This document shows positions 52,620-62,529 of a stretch of 64,000 nt of DNA, in pieces. The stretch's first letter is position 1. Every line of letters begins with the position of its first letter. The position numbers and the translations under genes were made by a program. Source of the DNA: Deinococcus ruber (GTDB lineage: Bacteria; Deinococcota; Deinococci; Deinococcales; Deinococcaceae); contig NZ_BMQL01000008.1 in NCBI RefSeq assembly GCF_014648095.1, positions 1 to 64,000 of the forward strand, in the 5' to 3' direction. The notes under the pieces are model-generated. The model saw only the letters and a list, made by a program, of their open reading frames with translations. It was not told the origin of the DNA and did no database searches.

Positions 52620-53708
52620 GTGAAAATTACGATTCTCGGAGCGGGGGCCATCGGTGGCCTCGCGGGGGCCTACATGGCTCAGGCAGGCCACGACGTGACG
52701 CTGGTTGACCGCTGGGCCGAACATATCGACGCCATCAAGGCACACGGCATCACGGTAGACGGTGTGCGCGGCGACCTGCATTTCGACGTGAAGGCGCTGC
52801 ATCCGCATGAACTCGTCCAGCAGGGCGGGCCGCTCGAAGCGGTGCTGATCGCCACCAAGAGCCAGCACACGCTGGAAGCGCTGGAAAGCGTGCTGCCGCT
52901 GTTCGGCCCCGACACCTTCGTGGTGTCGTACCAGAACGGGTTCAACGAGTACGATATCGCGGCGCGGCTCACGGCAGCGGGGCTGGGCGGCGTCGAACGC
53001 GTGATCGGGTCGATTCCTAACTACGGCGGCGCACTTGTTGACCCAGGCCACCTGGAATTTGTACACGAAGGGCCGATTCAGCTCGGCGAGATGACCGGCG
53101 AGCGCAGCCCACGCCTGCTGGAACTGGCGAGCATGCTCTCGGCCCTGACCGAAGTGCAGCTGTCCGACAACATCTGGGGGCAGATCTGGGCGAAAGAGGT
53201 TTATAGCGCCCAGGTGGTGTTCAGCGCCCTGGTGGATGCGCGGGTGCAGGAAACACTGGGTGTCGAACGCTATGCCCGCATCGCCGGAGCGGTGGTGCGC
53301 GAGGCGCTGGAGATCGCGGAGGCCAACGGCATCACCGTGGAGGCGTTTGACTTCTTCGATCCGGCCAACTACAAGCCGCAGACCCCGCAGGACACCCAGA
53401 AGCTGATCGACAACATCAATCACGCGGTCTGGCTGCTGAAGAAAGACCAGAAGCCCGACGCGCACCAGTTCCGGAAGAAGGGCAGCGGCATCTGGTGGGA
53501 CATCGTGTACCGCAACAGGCCATCGGAAGTGCGTTCCTCGAACGGCAAGCTGATCGATTACGGGGCAAAAGTGGGCGCAGATACCCGCCTGAATGCCAAA
53601 CTTTGCGAGATGATCTACGAGATCGAGAGCGGGCAACGACCGCTGGGCTTTCAGAACTACGATGAGCTAGAAGCCTACGTCGTTTCGCTCGGCAAGGCGC
53701 TGCCATGA
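52620..53708 (+). CDS. Ketopantoate-reductase-like 2-oxoacid reductase (island 2)
   Basis: The 362-residue protein has ILGAGAIGGLAGAYMAQAGH, YQNGFNE, the catalytic Lys in IWAKEVYSAQV, and a C-terminal domain with GSGIWWDIVYRNRPSEV. Like its island 1 paralogue it is longer than PanE, and the two share the extended C-terminal part, so they form their own subgroup. GTG start at 52620 with GAGGAG. It opens a run of tightly spaced enzyme genes. Confidence 0.87.
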   Translation: MKITILGAGAIGGLAGAYMAQAGHDVTLVDRWAEHIDAIKAHGITVDGVRGDLHFDVKALHPHELVQQGGPLEAVLIATKSQHTLEALESVLPLFGPDTFVVSYQNGFNEYDIAARLTAAGLGGVERVIGSIPNYGGALVDPGHLEFVHEGPIQLGEMTGERSPRLLELASMLSALTEVQLSDNIWGQIWAKEVYSAQVVFSALVDARVQETLGVERYARIAGAVVREALEIAEANGITVEAFDFFDPANYKPQTPQDTQKLIDNINHAVWLLKKDQKPDAHQFRKKGSGIWWDIVYRNRPSEVRSSNGKLIDYGAKVGADTRLNAKLCEMIYEIESGQRPLGFQNYDELEAYVVSLGKALP

Positions 53709-54841
53709 CCGGCGCACCCGCAAAACGGCTGGGCGTCGGGGTGATCGGAGCGCACGCCTGGGCCGAGAAAGCGCACCTGCCCGGCTACCACGCCTACGAC
53801 CGCGCCGATCTGGTCGCCATCTGTGACACCGTGCCAGAGCGGGCGCAGGCGATGGCCGACATGTTCGGTATTCGCAAGGTGTACACCGACGCAGCCGACC
53901 TGATTGCCGACCCGGAAGTGCAGATGGTGGATGTGTGCACGCCCACCGATACCCATCTGCCGCTGAGTCTGGCGGCCATCGCGGCGGGCAAGCACGTCAT
54001 CTCGGAAAAGCCGCTGGCACACAGCACCGAAGACGCCTTCCATGCGGCCCACGCCGCCGAACAGATGGGCGTGCGCACCAAGCTGGGCTTCACCTTCCGC
54101 TACTCGCCCGCCATCCGCCAGATCAAACGCTGGATCGACGACGGCACGCTGGGCGAGATCTTTCATGTGCATGGCCTGGAGCAGAACTCGCAGTTTCTCG
54201 ACCCGCTGTATCCGCTGCGACAGGTTCCGGCAGGCCGGGCGTTCGATCAGATGATTCCGTCGTCGATTGTCGGATACGGCTCGCATCTGCTCGACCTGGT
54301 GCGCTGGTGCGCCGGAGAATACAAAAGCGTGATCGGCAGCCTGCACAACTACGTGCCCGAGCGACTGGTGCGCGGCTACGAGGGCATGCAGCGCATCAAG
54401 GTAGACGACGGCACGGTGGCGCTCGCCGAATTTGCCAGCGGCGCACAGGGCATTCTTCAGACCTCGTATATCGCCATCGGCAACTATCCGGGCGTCGAAC
54501 TGCGGGTGTACGGCAGCAAGGGGGCGGCAGTGGCGCGGCTGGTCGAGGAAAACGGCATTGCCGAGACGCTGCATTTCGCCACGCCCGACGCGGTGGAATT
54601 CCGCAAGATCGAGCTGCCGGAAAGCGCATATCCGCCCGGAACCACGCTGCACACGCCCTGGCCCGAGCTGTACTACCGCAACCTGATCCGCCACTGGGTC
54701 GATGAGATTCTGGACGACGCGCCCGGCGAATGCACCTTCTACGACGGCGCGAAGAGTCAGGAAGTGGTGAACGCCATCGTGACGTCTCACGAGGAGCGCC
54801 GCTGGGTCGATCTGCCCCCCGTAGAGGTCAGCGCTCCGTGA
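53705..54841 (+). CDS. Gfo/Idh/MocA family oxidoreductase
   Basis: The 378-residue protein has an N-terminal Rossmann domain (VGVIGAHAWAEKAHLPGY), the family EKP motif in VISEKPLAHS, and the alpha/beta C-terminal domain with IVGYGSHLLDLVRWC. Relatives oxidise sugars, inositols or biliverdin-like compounds with NAD(P). It overlaps the preceding reductase by ATGA and the next gene by GTGA. No counterpart exists in island 1. Confidence 0.92.
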   Translation: MTGAPAKRLGVGVIGAHAWAEKAHLPGYHAYDRADLVAICDTVPERAQAMADMFGIRKVYTDAADLIADPEVQMVDVCTPTDTHLPLSLAAIAAGKHVISEKPLAHSTEDAFHAAHAAEQMGVRTKLGFTFRYSPAIRQIKRWIDDGTLGEIFHVHGLEQNSQFLDPLYPLRQVPAGRAFDQMIPSSIVGYGSHLLDLVRWCAGEYKSVIGSLHNYVPERLVRGYEGMQRIKVDDGTVALAEFASGAQGILQTSYIAIGNYPGVELRVYGSKGAAVARLVEENGIAETLHFATPDAVEFRKIELPESAYPPGTTLHTPWPELYYRNLIRHWVDEILDDAPGECTFYDGAKSQEVVNAIVTSHEERRWVDLPPVEVSAP

Positions 54842-56451
54842 GTCTCGAACACGCTGCGCTGGTCGAACAGTACCTTCAGTGGCACGCCTGGAACCGCCCG
54901 GTCGATGCGACGTTCATGGGGCTGCCGGGCCACGATCATCGCCTGCCCCCGGTGGGCACGGAGGCCGAGGAGCGCGAGCAGGCAGCGCTGCGCGAGATGC
55001 AGGCGGCACTGGACGCCCTGCCGGAACCCGACGCCGCTGCTGTGCGGCAGGATGCATGGCTGCTGCGCTCGCAACTGCGGGTGAATCTGGAAGAGTCGCG
55101 GGTGCGCCCCCGCCAGGACAGTCCGGCGTGGTACAGCGGCGAGGCGGCGTTCGCGGTCATCAGTCTGCTGCTGCCCAGCCCGCAGCCCAGAAGCACCGAA
55201 GACCTGCGGCGGCGACTGGAAGACATTCCGGCGTTCCTGGCTGCCGGAACGAAGCGGCTGGCAGGACGCAACCTGCCCGCCGACTGGGTGGAACGTGCTG
55301 TGCGCGAGGCCCACGCGCTTTCAAGGCTGCTGACGGACGGGCTTCCGCAGCATCCGCTGTGGTCGTCCGAACTGGCAAAGGCAGCCCGAGCAGCTTCGCA
55401 GGCGGCACTCGCCTACGCCGACTCGCTGCACCCCGGCGACGCCGACCCCGCCAGCGGCGCAGAGTATCTGGCCTTCCTGATGCGCGAGGCTCACGCCCTG
55501 CCGTATTCGCCCACCGAGGCCGAGGCGCTGGCAGAAGCCGCCTTTTACCGCCTGCTGCACGACCTGGAAGAGCAGGCACACCAGCTCGATCCACAGCGAA
55601 GCTGGCGCGAACAGCTCGCCGCGCTGGAAGAACTGCATCCTGAACTGGACGACGTGCAGGCCACCTACGAAGCGTGGAATCAGCGGGCGCTGAGCGCGGC
55701 TCGAGGGCTGGTCACACCCGCCAAAGAGTACGGCCTGTCGTTTCAGTGGCTGCCGGAATGGGCCAGAGCCGTCGCGGGCGACCTGTATTTCCTGTTCTAC
55801 CGCTCGCCCGCCGCACTGCATCCGGGTGCGGGCAGCGTGTACTGGGTTTTTCCGCCCGGCAGCGACACCCACAGCTATCTGCGTGGGCAGAACACCGCCT
55901 TTATCAAGCTCGTTCACGCGGTACACCACGGCAGCGTCGGCCACCACACTCAGAACGCCCGCGCCCGAAACGCCGCGTCCACGCTGGCCCGCTTCGGCGG
56001 CACCGACTGCGCCGCTGGCATCGCCTTTCTGAGTGCGGGCACGCTGGTCGAGGGCTGGGCCTGCTACGCCGAAGACCTGCTGCTGGAAAGTCCCGGCTTC
56101 TACACCCCGCAGGAACGCCTGCTCCTGACACAGTTCGAGCTCCGCAACGCGGCCTGCTGCCTGGCCGACATCCGGCTGCACACCGGGGTCTGGTCGCTGG
56201 AACAGATGCGGGCCTTTTACCGTGACGAGGTGGGCTTCGCGCCCGCCCGCATCTGGGCCGAGACGACCCGCAACAGCCTGTATCCGGCCACGCGGCTGAT
56301 GTACTGGCTGGGTACGCAGGCCATCCGCGAACTGCGGGCCGAGCTGCCGCTGCCCACTCAGGACTTTCACGACCGGGTGTTGTCTTATGGCAGTACACCG
56401 ATTTACTGGATTGCCGCAGAGATGCGCCGCGCCCTACAACCCCATTCATAA
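54838..56451 (+). CDS. DUF885-like protein with changed HExxH motif
   Basis: The 537-residue protein has the DUF885 layout: a helical N-terminal half, then LVHAVHHGSVGHHTQNA and about 60 residues later LVEGWACYAEDLL. In DUF885 metallopeptidases the first motif reads HExxPGHH; here the catalytic Glu position is His (HHxxxGHH). Zinc-binding His and the downstream EGWAxYxE Glu remain. It may bind metal but have another chemistry, or be inactive. GTG start at 54838 overlaps the previous stop (GTGA). Confidence 0.78.
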   Translation: MSLEHAALVEQYLQWHAWNRPVDATFMGLPGHDHRLPPVGTEAEEREQAALREMQAALDALPEPDAAAVRQDAWLLRSQLRVNLEESRVRPRQDSPAWYSGEAAFAVISLLLPSPQPRSTEDLRRRLEDIPAFLAAGTKRLAGRNLPADWVERAVREAHALSRLLTDGLPQHPLWSSELAKAARAASQAALAYADSLHPGDADPASGAEYLAFLMREAHALPYSPTEAEALAEAAFYRLLHDLEEQAHQLDPQRSWREQLAALEELHPELDDVQATYEAWNQRALSAARGLVTPAKEYGLSFQWLPEWARAVAGDLYFLFYRSPAALHPGAGSVYWVFPPGSDTHSYLRGQNTAFIKLVHAVHHGSVGHHTQNARARNAASTLARFGGTDCAAGIAFLSAGTLVEGWACYAEDLLLESPGFYTPQERLLLTQFELRNAACCLADIRLHTGVWSLEQMRAFYRDEVGFAPARIWAETTRNSLYPATRLMYWLGTQAIRELRAELPLPTQDFHDRVLSYGSTPIYWIAAEMRRALQPHS

Positions 56452-56468
56452 GCTGTCCCGGGAGCACG

Positions 56469-57152
56469 ATGACCCTGACCACACCGCAGAAGGCCGATCT
56501 GAGACAACGCTATCTGGAAGTCGATACCGCCAATGTCGCCGACATTCTCGACGAACTGGGCTATACCGATTACGGCCTGTCGAGCGCGTTCTGGCCGATC
56601 CGTGAAACGCAGAACAAGCTGGCAGGCTGGGCCTACACCGTGCGCGGCCAGATGACCCCGTACCCCGGCACGGGCGACCCCGCCAAGATGGAAGCGGTGG
56701 CGGGCCTGCAACCCGGCGACATCAGCGTGTGGAGCGGCGGGCATGCCGAGGGCGTGTGCTTCTTCGGAGAGCTGATTGCACGCGGAATGCAGCACCGGGG
56801 CTGCGCCGGATCGCTGATCGACGGCGGCATCCGCGATATCGAGTGGATCGCCCGCATGAATTTTCCGGTCTTCACGCGTTACCGGACGCCGGTGCAGTCC
56901 ATCGGGCGCTGGCAGGTCAATGCGTGGCAGGTGCCGGTGTATCTGCCAGGGGCCACCACTGCCCGCGTCACGGTGCGCCCCGGTGATTTTATTCTGGCCG
57001 ATTTCGACGGGGCCATCGTGATTCCGTTCGAACTGGTCGAAGACGTGCTGGAGCGGGCCGAGGCGCTGACCGTCAAGGAACGCTCAATTCGCGAAGATCT
57101 GGACAAAGGGCTGACGCTGCCGGAAGTGCTGGCGAAGTACGGGCACGTCTGA
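56469..57152 (+). CDS. RraA-like aldolase/decarboxylase family protein (island 2)
   Basis: The 227-residue protein keeps the superfamily active-site IDGGIRDIEW (GGxxRD) and GDFILADFDGAIVIP. SDEL-like upstream residues and SVWSGGHAEGVCFFGELIA place it in the demethylmenaquinone-methyltransferase-annotated group, which are in fact metal-dependent aldolases or decarboxylases. It follows the DUF885-like gene by 17 nt. Paralogue of the 30130-30747 gene. Confidence 0.88.
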   Translation: MTLTTPQKADLRQRYLEVDTANVADILDELGYTDYGLSSAFWPIRETQNKLAGWAYTVRGQMTPYPGTGDPAKMEAVAGLQPGDISVWSGGHAEGVCFFGELIARGMQHRGCAGSLIDGGIRDIEWIARMNFPVFTRYRTPVQSIGRWQVNAWQVPVYLPGATTARVTVRPGDFILADFDGAIVIPFELVEDVLERAEALTVKERSIREDLDKGLTLPEVLAKYGHV

Positions 57153-57311
57153 AGGAGGCTGCCCGCCTGCCCACGCGCTGAGGCCTGCGAAGAACAGCGT
57201 CCGGTGATCGCCTGCTTGGTCACGCCCGCCTGCGCGTTCACTCACTCGAATTTTCGCTGCTTGCGCCGCACTTCGCGGCAACCACAATCGTTTCGATCCA
57301 AAGGGGTATTG

Positions 57312-58100
57312 ATGGACTTACAGTTGAACGGCAAAACGGCGCTGGTTACGGCAGGAAGTTCGGGGCTGGGCTTTGGGTGTGCGCTGGAACTGGCCCGCGA
57401 GGGCGCACGCGTGGCGCTGTGTTCCCGCGAGCTGGACCGCGCCCAGGACGCCGCCGAGCGCATTCAGCAGGAAACCGGACAGTCGGTGCTGGCCTTCGCC
57501 GCCGATGTCGCCCGGAGCGAGGATCTGGAAGCGCTGTTTGCGGCGGTGGGGGAGGCCTTCGGCAGGCTCGATGTCCTGATCTGCAACGCGGGCGGGCCAC
57601 CTGCCGGGCGCTTCGAGGTACTGGCCGAAGGTCACTGGGAACTCGCCTTTCAGCTCACGCTGATGAGCGTGGTGCGGAGTGTCCGACTGGCCCTGCCGCT
57701 GATGCAGGCGGCGGGCGGCGGGCGCGTGCTGACGATCACCAGCAGCAGCGTCAAACGCCCCATCGACAATCTGACGCTGTCCAACACCTTCCGGCCCGCC
57801 GTGCAGGGACTGTGCAAGAGCCTTTCACTGGAACTGTCGGCGCATAACATTCAGGTCAATTCTCTGGCCCCCGGACGCATCGAAACCGAGCGTATCAATC
57901 AGCTCGACGATCTGGCCGCCAGCCGCAAAGGGGTTAACCGGGCCGACGTGAGAGCCGAATCCGAACGCGACATTCCGATGGGCCGCCTGGGTCAGCCGGA
58001 AGAGTTCGGGCGGGTGGCGGCGTTCCTGTGTTCACCTGCCGCCGCGTACATCAATGGCAGCAGCCTGCTGGTCGATGGAGGAGCCGTGACGAGTCTATGA
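57312..58100 (+). CDS. Divergent SDR oxidoreductase lacking the catalytic Tyr
   Basis: The 262-residue protein has [27 protein letters not shown] and [12 protein letters not shown], but the YxxxK active site is replaced: the region reads [18 protein letters not shown]. The C-terminal [10 protein letters not shown] and [11 protein letters not shown] are intact. This matches a known SDR subgroup without the usual Tyr. It may use a different acid/base or act on an activated substrate. ATG at 57312 follows AAAGGGG; it overlaps the aminopeptidase start by ATGA. Confidence 0.88.
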   Translation: MDLQLNGKTALVTAGSSGLGFGCALELAREGARVALCSRELDRAQDAAERIQQETGQSVLAFAADVARSEDLEALFAAVGEAFGRLDVLICNAGGPPAGRFEVLAEGHWELAFQLTLMSVVRSVRLALPLMQAAGGGRVLTITSSSVKRPIDNLTLSNTFRPAVQGLCKSLSLELSAHNIQVNSLAPGRIETERINQLDDLAASRKGVNRADVRAESERDIPMGRLGQPEEFGRVAAFLCSPAAAYINGSSLLVDGGAVTSL

Positions 58101-59173
58101 CCTATGATCCTGAACAGCACGCACTGCTGCTGACCGATTACTGCCTGGGCGTGCAGCCGGGCGAACGCATCCTGGTGCAGACCTCGACGCTGGCCCTGCC
58201 GCTGGTCGAGCAACTCTACAGGCTGCTGCTGAAACGTGGCGCGGTGCCGCTGATCCGGCTGGAATACCCAAGCCAGTCCGACGACTTCTACCGACTGGCT
58301 CCCGACAGCCTGATAGACGCCCTCGATCCGCTGGCGCTGCCGGAGATCGAGAGCATTCAGGGATCGATCCGCATTCAGACACCCATGCCCGCTGCCCAGG
58401 GTCTCGATCCGGCGCGGATGGCACGGCACCGCAAGACCCTGGCTCCGGTGGCCCGCGCCCGCGCTGCCCGGCGCTGGAACCTGACGCTGTACCCCACACT
58501 CGCCGGGGCCGAAGCTGCCCACATGACGCTTGCTCAGTACGAGGCCTTCGTATCGAGCGCCATGTTTCTGGACACGCCCGACCCGGTGGCGAAGTGGGGA
58601 GAGGTGCGTGCGCTTCAGGCCCGCCTGATCGAGCGGCTAGCGCAGGCCGACGAGGTTCACATCCTCTCGGACACGACCGACCTGCGCCTGAGCGTGAAGG
58701 ACCGCGTATGGGTCAACAGCGACGGCAAACGCAACATGCCTTCGGGCGAGGTGTTTACCGGGCCGCTCGAAACCAGCGCCGAGGGCCACATCTTCTTCGA
58801 TCTGCCCACGCTCTACGGGGGTCAGCAGGTACGGAACGTGCGGCTCGACTTTCACGGTGGCAAGGTCGTTTCGGCCACGGCTGAAGAAGGCGAGGCCACG
58901 CTGCTGGCCGCTCTGGAAACCGACGACGGTGCCCGCTGGCTGGGAGAGCTGGGAATCGGCAGTAACAGCGGTATCCAGCAGCCGAGCCAGAACATCCTCT
59001 TTGACGAGAAAATCGGCGGCACGGTGCATCTGGCGCTGGGCAACAGCTACCCGGAAACCGGCGGCACCAACGTTTCGGCGCTGCACTGGGACCTCATCAC
59101 CGATCTCAGAAAGGGTGGTCAGGTACTGCTCGACGGCGTGCCCTTCCAGATCGACGGAGAATTTCAGGTCTAA
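58097..59173 (+). CDS. M29 family aminopeptidase (AmpS/AmpT type)
   Basis: The 358-residue metallo-aminopeptidase keeps the metal ligands of the family: Glu in NMPSGEVF, Glu in LFDEKIGG, His in [10 protein letters not shown], and His and Asp in ALHWDLI. The Tyr of NSYPET is also present. It removes N-terminal residues from peptides in the cytoplasm. It ends the coupled island 2 enzyme run. Confidence 0.92.
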   Translation: MTYDPEQHALLLTDYCLGVQPGERILVQTSTLALPLVEQLYRLLLKRGAVPLIRLEYPSQSDDFYRLAPDSLIDALDPLALPEIESIQGSIRIQTPMPAAQGLDPARMARHRKTLAPVARARAARRWNLTLYPTLAGAEAAHMTLAQYEAFVSSAMFLDTPDPVAKWGEVRALQARLIERLAQADEVHILSDTTDLRLSVKDRVWVNSDGKRNMPSGEVFTGPLETSAEGHIFFDLPTLYGGQQVRNVRLDFHGGKVVSATAEEGEATLLAALETDDGARWLGELGIGSNSGIQQPSQNILFDEKIGGTVHLALGNSYPETGGTNVSALHWDLITDLRKGGQVLLDGVPFQIDGEFQV

Positions 59174-59391
59174 CAGCGTAGATGTACCGTATGTCTGCCG
59201 TCTGGAACACGTTTCCATTCGGCAGATTCTTGTCGGGGGGTGTCGCAGGACCATGCGCGCTGACCATGAACGGCTGGGTCGCCACTCCGTAGCGTGATAA
59301 GGTGGAGCATTCCCGCGAATGCTTTGACGTCTGTGTTATTTATTCTCTTGTCTTCTGTCTTCAAGAAAGATGCTCCGCGCAGGAGGAAGCC

Positions 59392-59829
59392 GTGCCGACT
59401 TTTCCCATCCAGCTCCTCCTGGTTGAAGACAGCGAGCCAGACATCATCCTTATTCAGGAAGCGCTGGACGATATCGCCATCGAGGTACACCTGCATGTGG
59501 CCCGCGACGGCATCGAAGCGCTGGCGTATCTGCGTCGGCAGCCCCCGTTCGAACAGGCCCTGCTGCCCGACATGATCCTGATGGATATCAATATGCCCCG
59601 CAAAAATGGGCTGGCCGTGCTGCACGAGATCAAAACCGATCTGCGATTGATGCAGATTCCGGTCGTGATGCTCACCACCTCGCAGGCGAAAGAAGATATC
59701 GCGCTGGCTTACGAGTGGCAGGCCAGCAGTTACATCGTCAAGCCGGTGGGCTACAGCGCCTTCATGCAGGCGATTCAGGCACTGGAAGACTACTGGGGCA
59801 AGGCCGTTCGCTTCCCGCCCCGCGAGTGA
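59392..59829 (+). CDS. Single-domain response regulator (Rcp1 type)
   Basis: The 145-residue receiver has the acidic pair in LLVEDSEPD, the phosphoacceptor Asp near residue 65 in LMDINMPRKNG, Thr in VVMLTTSQA and Lys near 117 in SYIVKPVGY. No output domain is present, as in Rcp1 of phytochrome signalling. The GTG start at 59392 has AGGAGGA. No histidine kinase lies in the window. It is convergent with the 85-residue protein gene. Confidence 0.92.
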   Translation: MPTFPIQLLLVEDSEPDIILIQEALDDIAIEVHLHVARDGIEALAYLRRQPPFEQALLPDMILMDINMPRKNGLAVLHEIKTDLRLMQIPVVMLTTSQAKEDIALAYEWQASSYIVKPVGYSAFMQAIQALEDYWGKAVRFPPRE

Positions 59830-59844
59830 AGGGGGCCGCAGGCG

Positions 59845-60102
59845 TCAGGCTGATCGCGGCTGAGCCAACAGTGCGGCAGGTGCCTGGCACGTCGCCTGAT
59901 ACGCCAGCAGGCGCTGTTGCAGCGTCGTCAGAACCCCCTCGACGCGCTTCAGCTCCTGAAAATCGGTGGTTTCTACCGCGTGTACGTAGCTGGCTGCCAA
60001 CGTCTGAACATCCTGCAAAGCGTCGAAATCGCCCAGGCGACATGCAGCGCGTCCGACGTCCTCTAGAAGAGTCCGTATCTGTTCTGCCTGGATGTAAAAC
60101 AT
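59845..60102 (-). CDS. Small helical hypothetical protein
   Basis: The 85-residue protein is predicted all-helical (IQAEQIRTLLEDVGRAACRL, FQELKRVEGVLTTLQQRLLA). I recognise no family. It is acidic-to-neutral and soluble, perhaps an adaptor. It is convergent with the response regulator gene, 15 nt apart, and the IS element lies 250 nt upstream of its start. Confidence 0.6.
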   Translation of the reverse strand: MFYIQAEQIRTLLEDVGRAACRLGDFDALQDVQTLAASYVHAVETTDFQELKRVEGVLTTLQQRLLAYQATCQAPAALLAQPRSA

Positions 60103-60350
60103 GATTTCATCATAGAGACGTTGACTTACACATCACTGACAGAGTGTTTATGTAACGTTTACTCCCATCGGCCGCCAGAAGACAGACGACTGAAAAGTAC
60201 GTCTGCGAGCAGCTTCATAACAAATTGAGCTGTCTGTAGATCAGTTTAGATTATGATTAGTAAATGAAAAAGATTTAGAGTGTTTCAGACCGGTACGGAC
60301 GATGGAAGGTGGGGTCTATGCGCTCCTGCCGACGTGCCTGCATTGATGGC
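60103..60350. other. AT-rich region left of the IS element
   Basis: About 250 bp, unusually AT-rich, without gene. It should hold the promoter of the 85-residue protein. Its right end is the left copy of the IS target duplication. Confidence 0.5.
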
Positions 60351-61492
60351 CTCAGTACCCGACACTTTGTCTCAAGCTGACCCTGATAGCTCCAAGAGCT
60401 TGATCAGGGTCAGTACTCCTTCGGCATCGTGATCAGCCGCTTGACTAATTGACCGCACCAAGGCGCGCAATCCGAGCGTCACGACACTCCATGCACGGCG
60501 ACCGTGCCGTTTCAATGGACATTCCTGCAGCATGCCTACCAGGACGCACCACACGTACGTCAGGGTGAGGAGGCAGAGCAGGCGCTCTACATGGTCGTGA
60601 AGCGTCATGTGGGTACTCTCCAGCTTGAACCCTTTGGTCTTGAGCGCCCTGAACAGGCACTCAATCCGGAACCGCTTGCGGTATCCGGCCTGAATCTTCG
60701 TCACGGATCCGGTGTTGCTGGCGATGATCAGGGCTTCGCCGTCCTGGGTGTACGTCAGGGTGACATTCATCGGTTGGCCGCAGACCTCAACGTCTTCAAC
60801 CCAGAGACCGGTGTTGACTGGCTTCAGATCCTGAAGCCAGTCCCGAGCAGGCCACTCGTCGACAGGCGTGTCTGTACGCAACCGAACACAGATCGGAATG
60901 CCCCGCTGGGCCAGACCCTGAATCCAGACGTGCCCGAGAAACTCCCGGTCAGCGTACAGCACCTGGATTTCGGACGGTTTCAGCAGGCAGAGCGCGTCGT
61001 CCATCAAGGTGTGCCGAAGGTTCGTGTCGCTGCTGCCCCCATGGGGCAGCAACTCAACGAGCAGCGGGATGGCGACGCCTCGCCAGAGCACCGCGAACAG
61101 CAGGACATTCACATCGATCTGGCCGTACTTCCAGTTGGTGCGGTCGAGGATGAATTCGCGTGGACGTGTGCTCGGCAGGAGGGTCAGCACGACGCGGGCG
61201 ACGTCCGCTGGACACAGTGGATGACGATCAAAGAAGCGTTCAATGCGGCGGATGACGGACGAGGTTTGAGCGCTTCCTAGGAAGCGCTCAGCCAGTTCTG
61301 CGTGTCGGACGTCTTTGGCCTGCAGGAGTGCCAAGACGACCAGGCTGAGCAACTCTACCTGGTTCTTGCGGTAGTCTGGAAAGTGAGCGCTGAAGCAACG
61401 AGCGAGCTGGGTCAGGGCAATGGAAGACGCGTTCTGTTCTCGCGTGTCAGACGAGATTTTTCAAGCCCGTTGGGAAAGTGTCGGGTACTGAG
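60351..61492 (-). mobile_element. Intact IS4-family insertion sequence, 1142 bp
   Basis: Perfect 18-bp terminal inverted repeats: CTCAGTACCCGACACTTT at 60351-60368 and its complement at 61475-61492. One transposase gene fills it. The 9-bp target duplication agrees with IS4-family habits. The insertion lies between genes; joining the flanks does not restore an obvious reading frame. Confidence 0.92.
60372..61352 (-). CDS. IS4-family DDE transposase
   Basis: The frame from the TTG at 61352 gives 326 residues. DDE residues are Asp in FILDRTNWKYG, Asp in LYADREFLG and Glu in YRKRFRIECLFRALKTKG. The true start is unclear: the same frame is open for 36 more codons (to 61460) and these look conserved (LTQLARCFSAHFPDYRKNQV), but contain no ATG or GTG. 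Translation may use ATT, ATC or CTG, or another mechanism. The gene is otherwise intact and the element probably active. Confidence 0.88.
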   Translation of the reverse strand: MLSLVVLALLQAKDVRHAELAERFLGSAQTSSVIRRIERFFDRHPLCPADVARVVLTLLPSTRPREFILDRTNWKYGQIDVNVLLFAVLWRGVAIPLLVELLPHGGSSDTNLRHTLMDDALCLLKPSEIQVLYADREFLGHVWIQGLAQRGIPICVRLRTDTPVDEWPARDWLQDLKPVNTGLWVEDVEVCGQPMNVTLTYTQDGEALIIASNTGSVTKIQAGYRKRFRIECLFRALKTKGFKLESTHMTLHDHVERLLCLLTLTYVWCVLVGMLQECPLKRHGRRAWSVVTLGLRALVRSISQAADHDAEGVLTLIKLLELSGSA

Positions 61493-61630
61493 ATTGATGG
61501 CTCCTCGCCCGCACCTAGAGCAAGTTCCGGCAGTCGAAACGGCGTTCTGAATGGCCTTTCAGCATGTGTTTGCGGTGCCCTTCATCTGGCAAATGCTCTG
61601 AAAGAGAGTGCAGCCTGTACACGTTGATGT

Positions 61631-62401
<771 letters not shown>

Positions 62402-62406
62402 GAGAC

Positions 62407-62449
62407 AGGGTACTTCTTCCGGCGCTGCATTTCCGCATTTTCCGGAAAA
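62407..62449. promoter_or_regulatory. iclR -10 and palindromic operator between iclR and hutU
   Basis: TACCCT (minus strand, 62412-62407) is the iclR -10. TTTTCCGGAAAA at 62438-62449 is a perfect 12-bp palindrome, and TTTCCG (62430-62435) / CGGAAA (62443-62448) gives a longer IclR-type spaced palindrome over the same site. Confidence 0.55.
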
Positions 62450-62529
62450 CCGACTTGTGAGCAGGGCCGCTCGGGAGAAGGATAGGCGCAACCAAATCGC
62501 CTCGCCTCACACCTCACAGGAGTTGACCC

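Larger units (their letters stand above)
60342..61501. repeat. 9-bp target-site duplication of the IS element
   Basis: ATTGATGGC occurs at 60342-60350 and again at 61493-61501, directly outside the two terminal inverted repeats. A perfect duplication means a recent insertion at this site. Confidence 0.88.

Noticed and set aside
60301..61560. Gene disrupted by the IS element
   Set aside because: Joining the flanks after removing one target copy gives no long reading frame on either strand.
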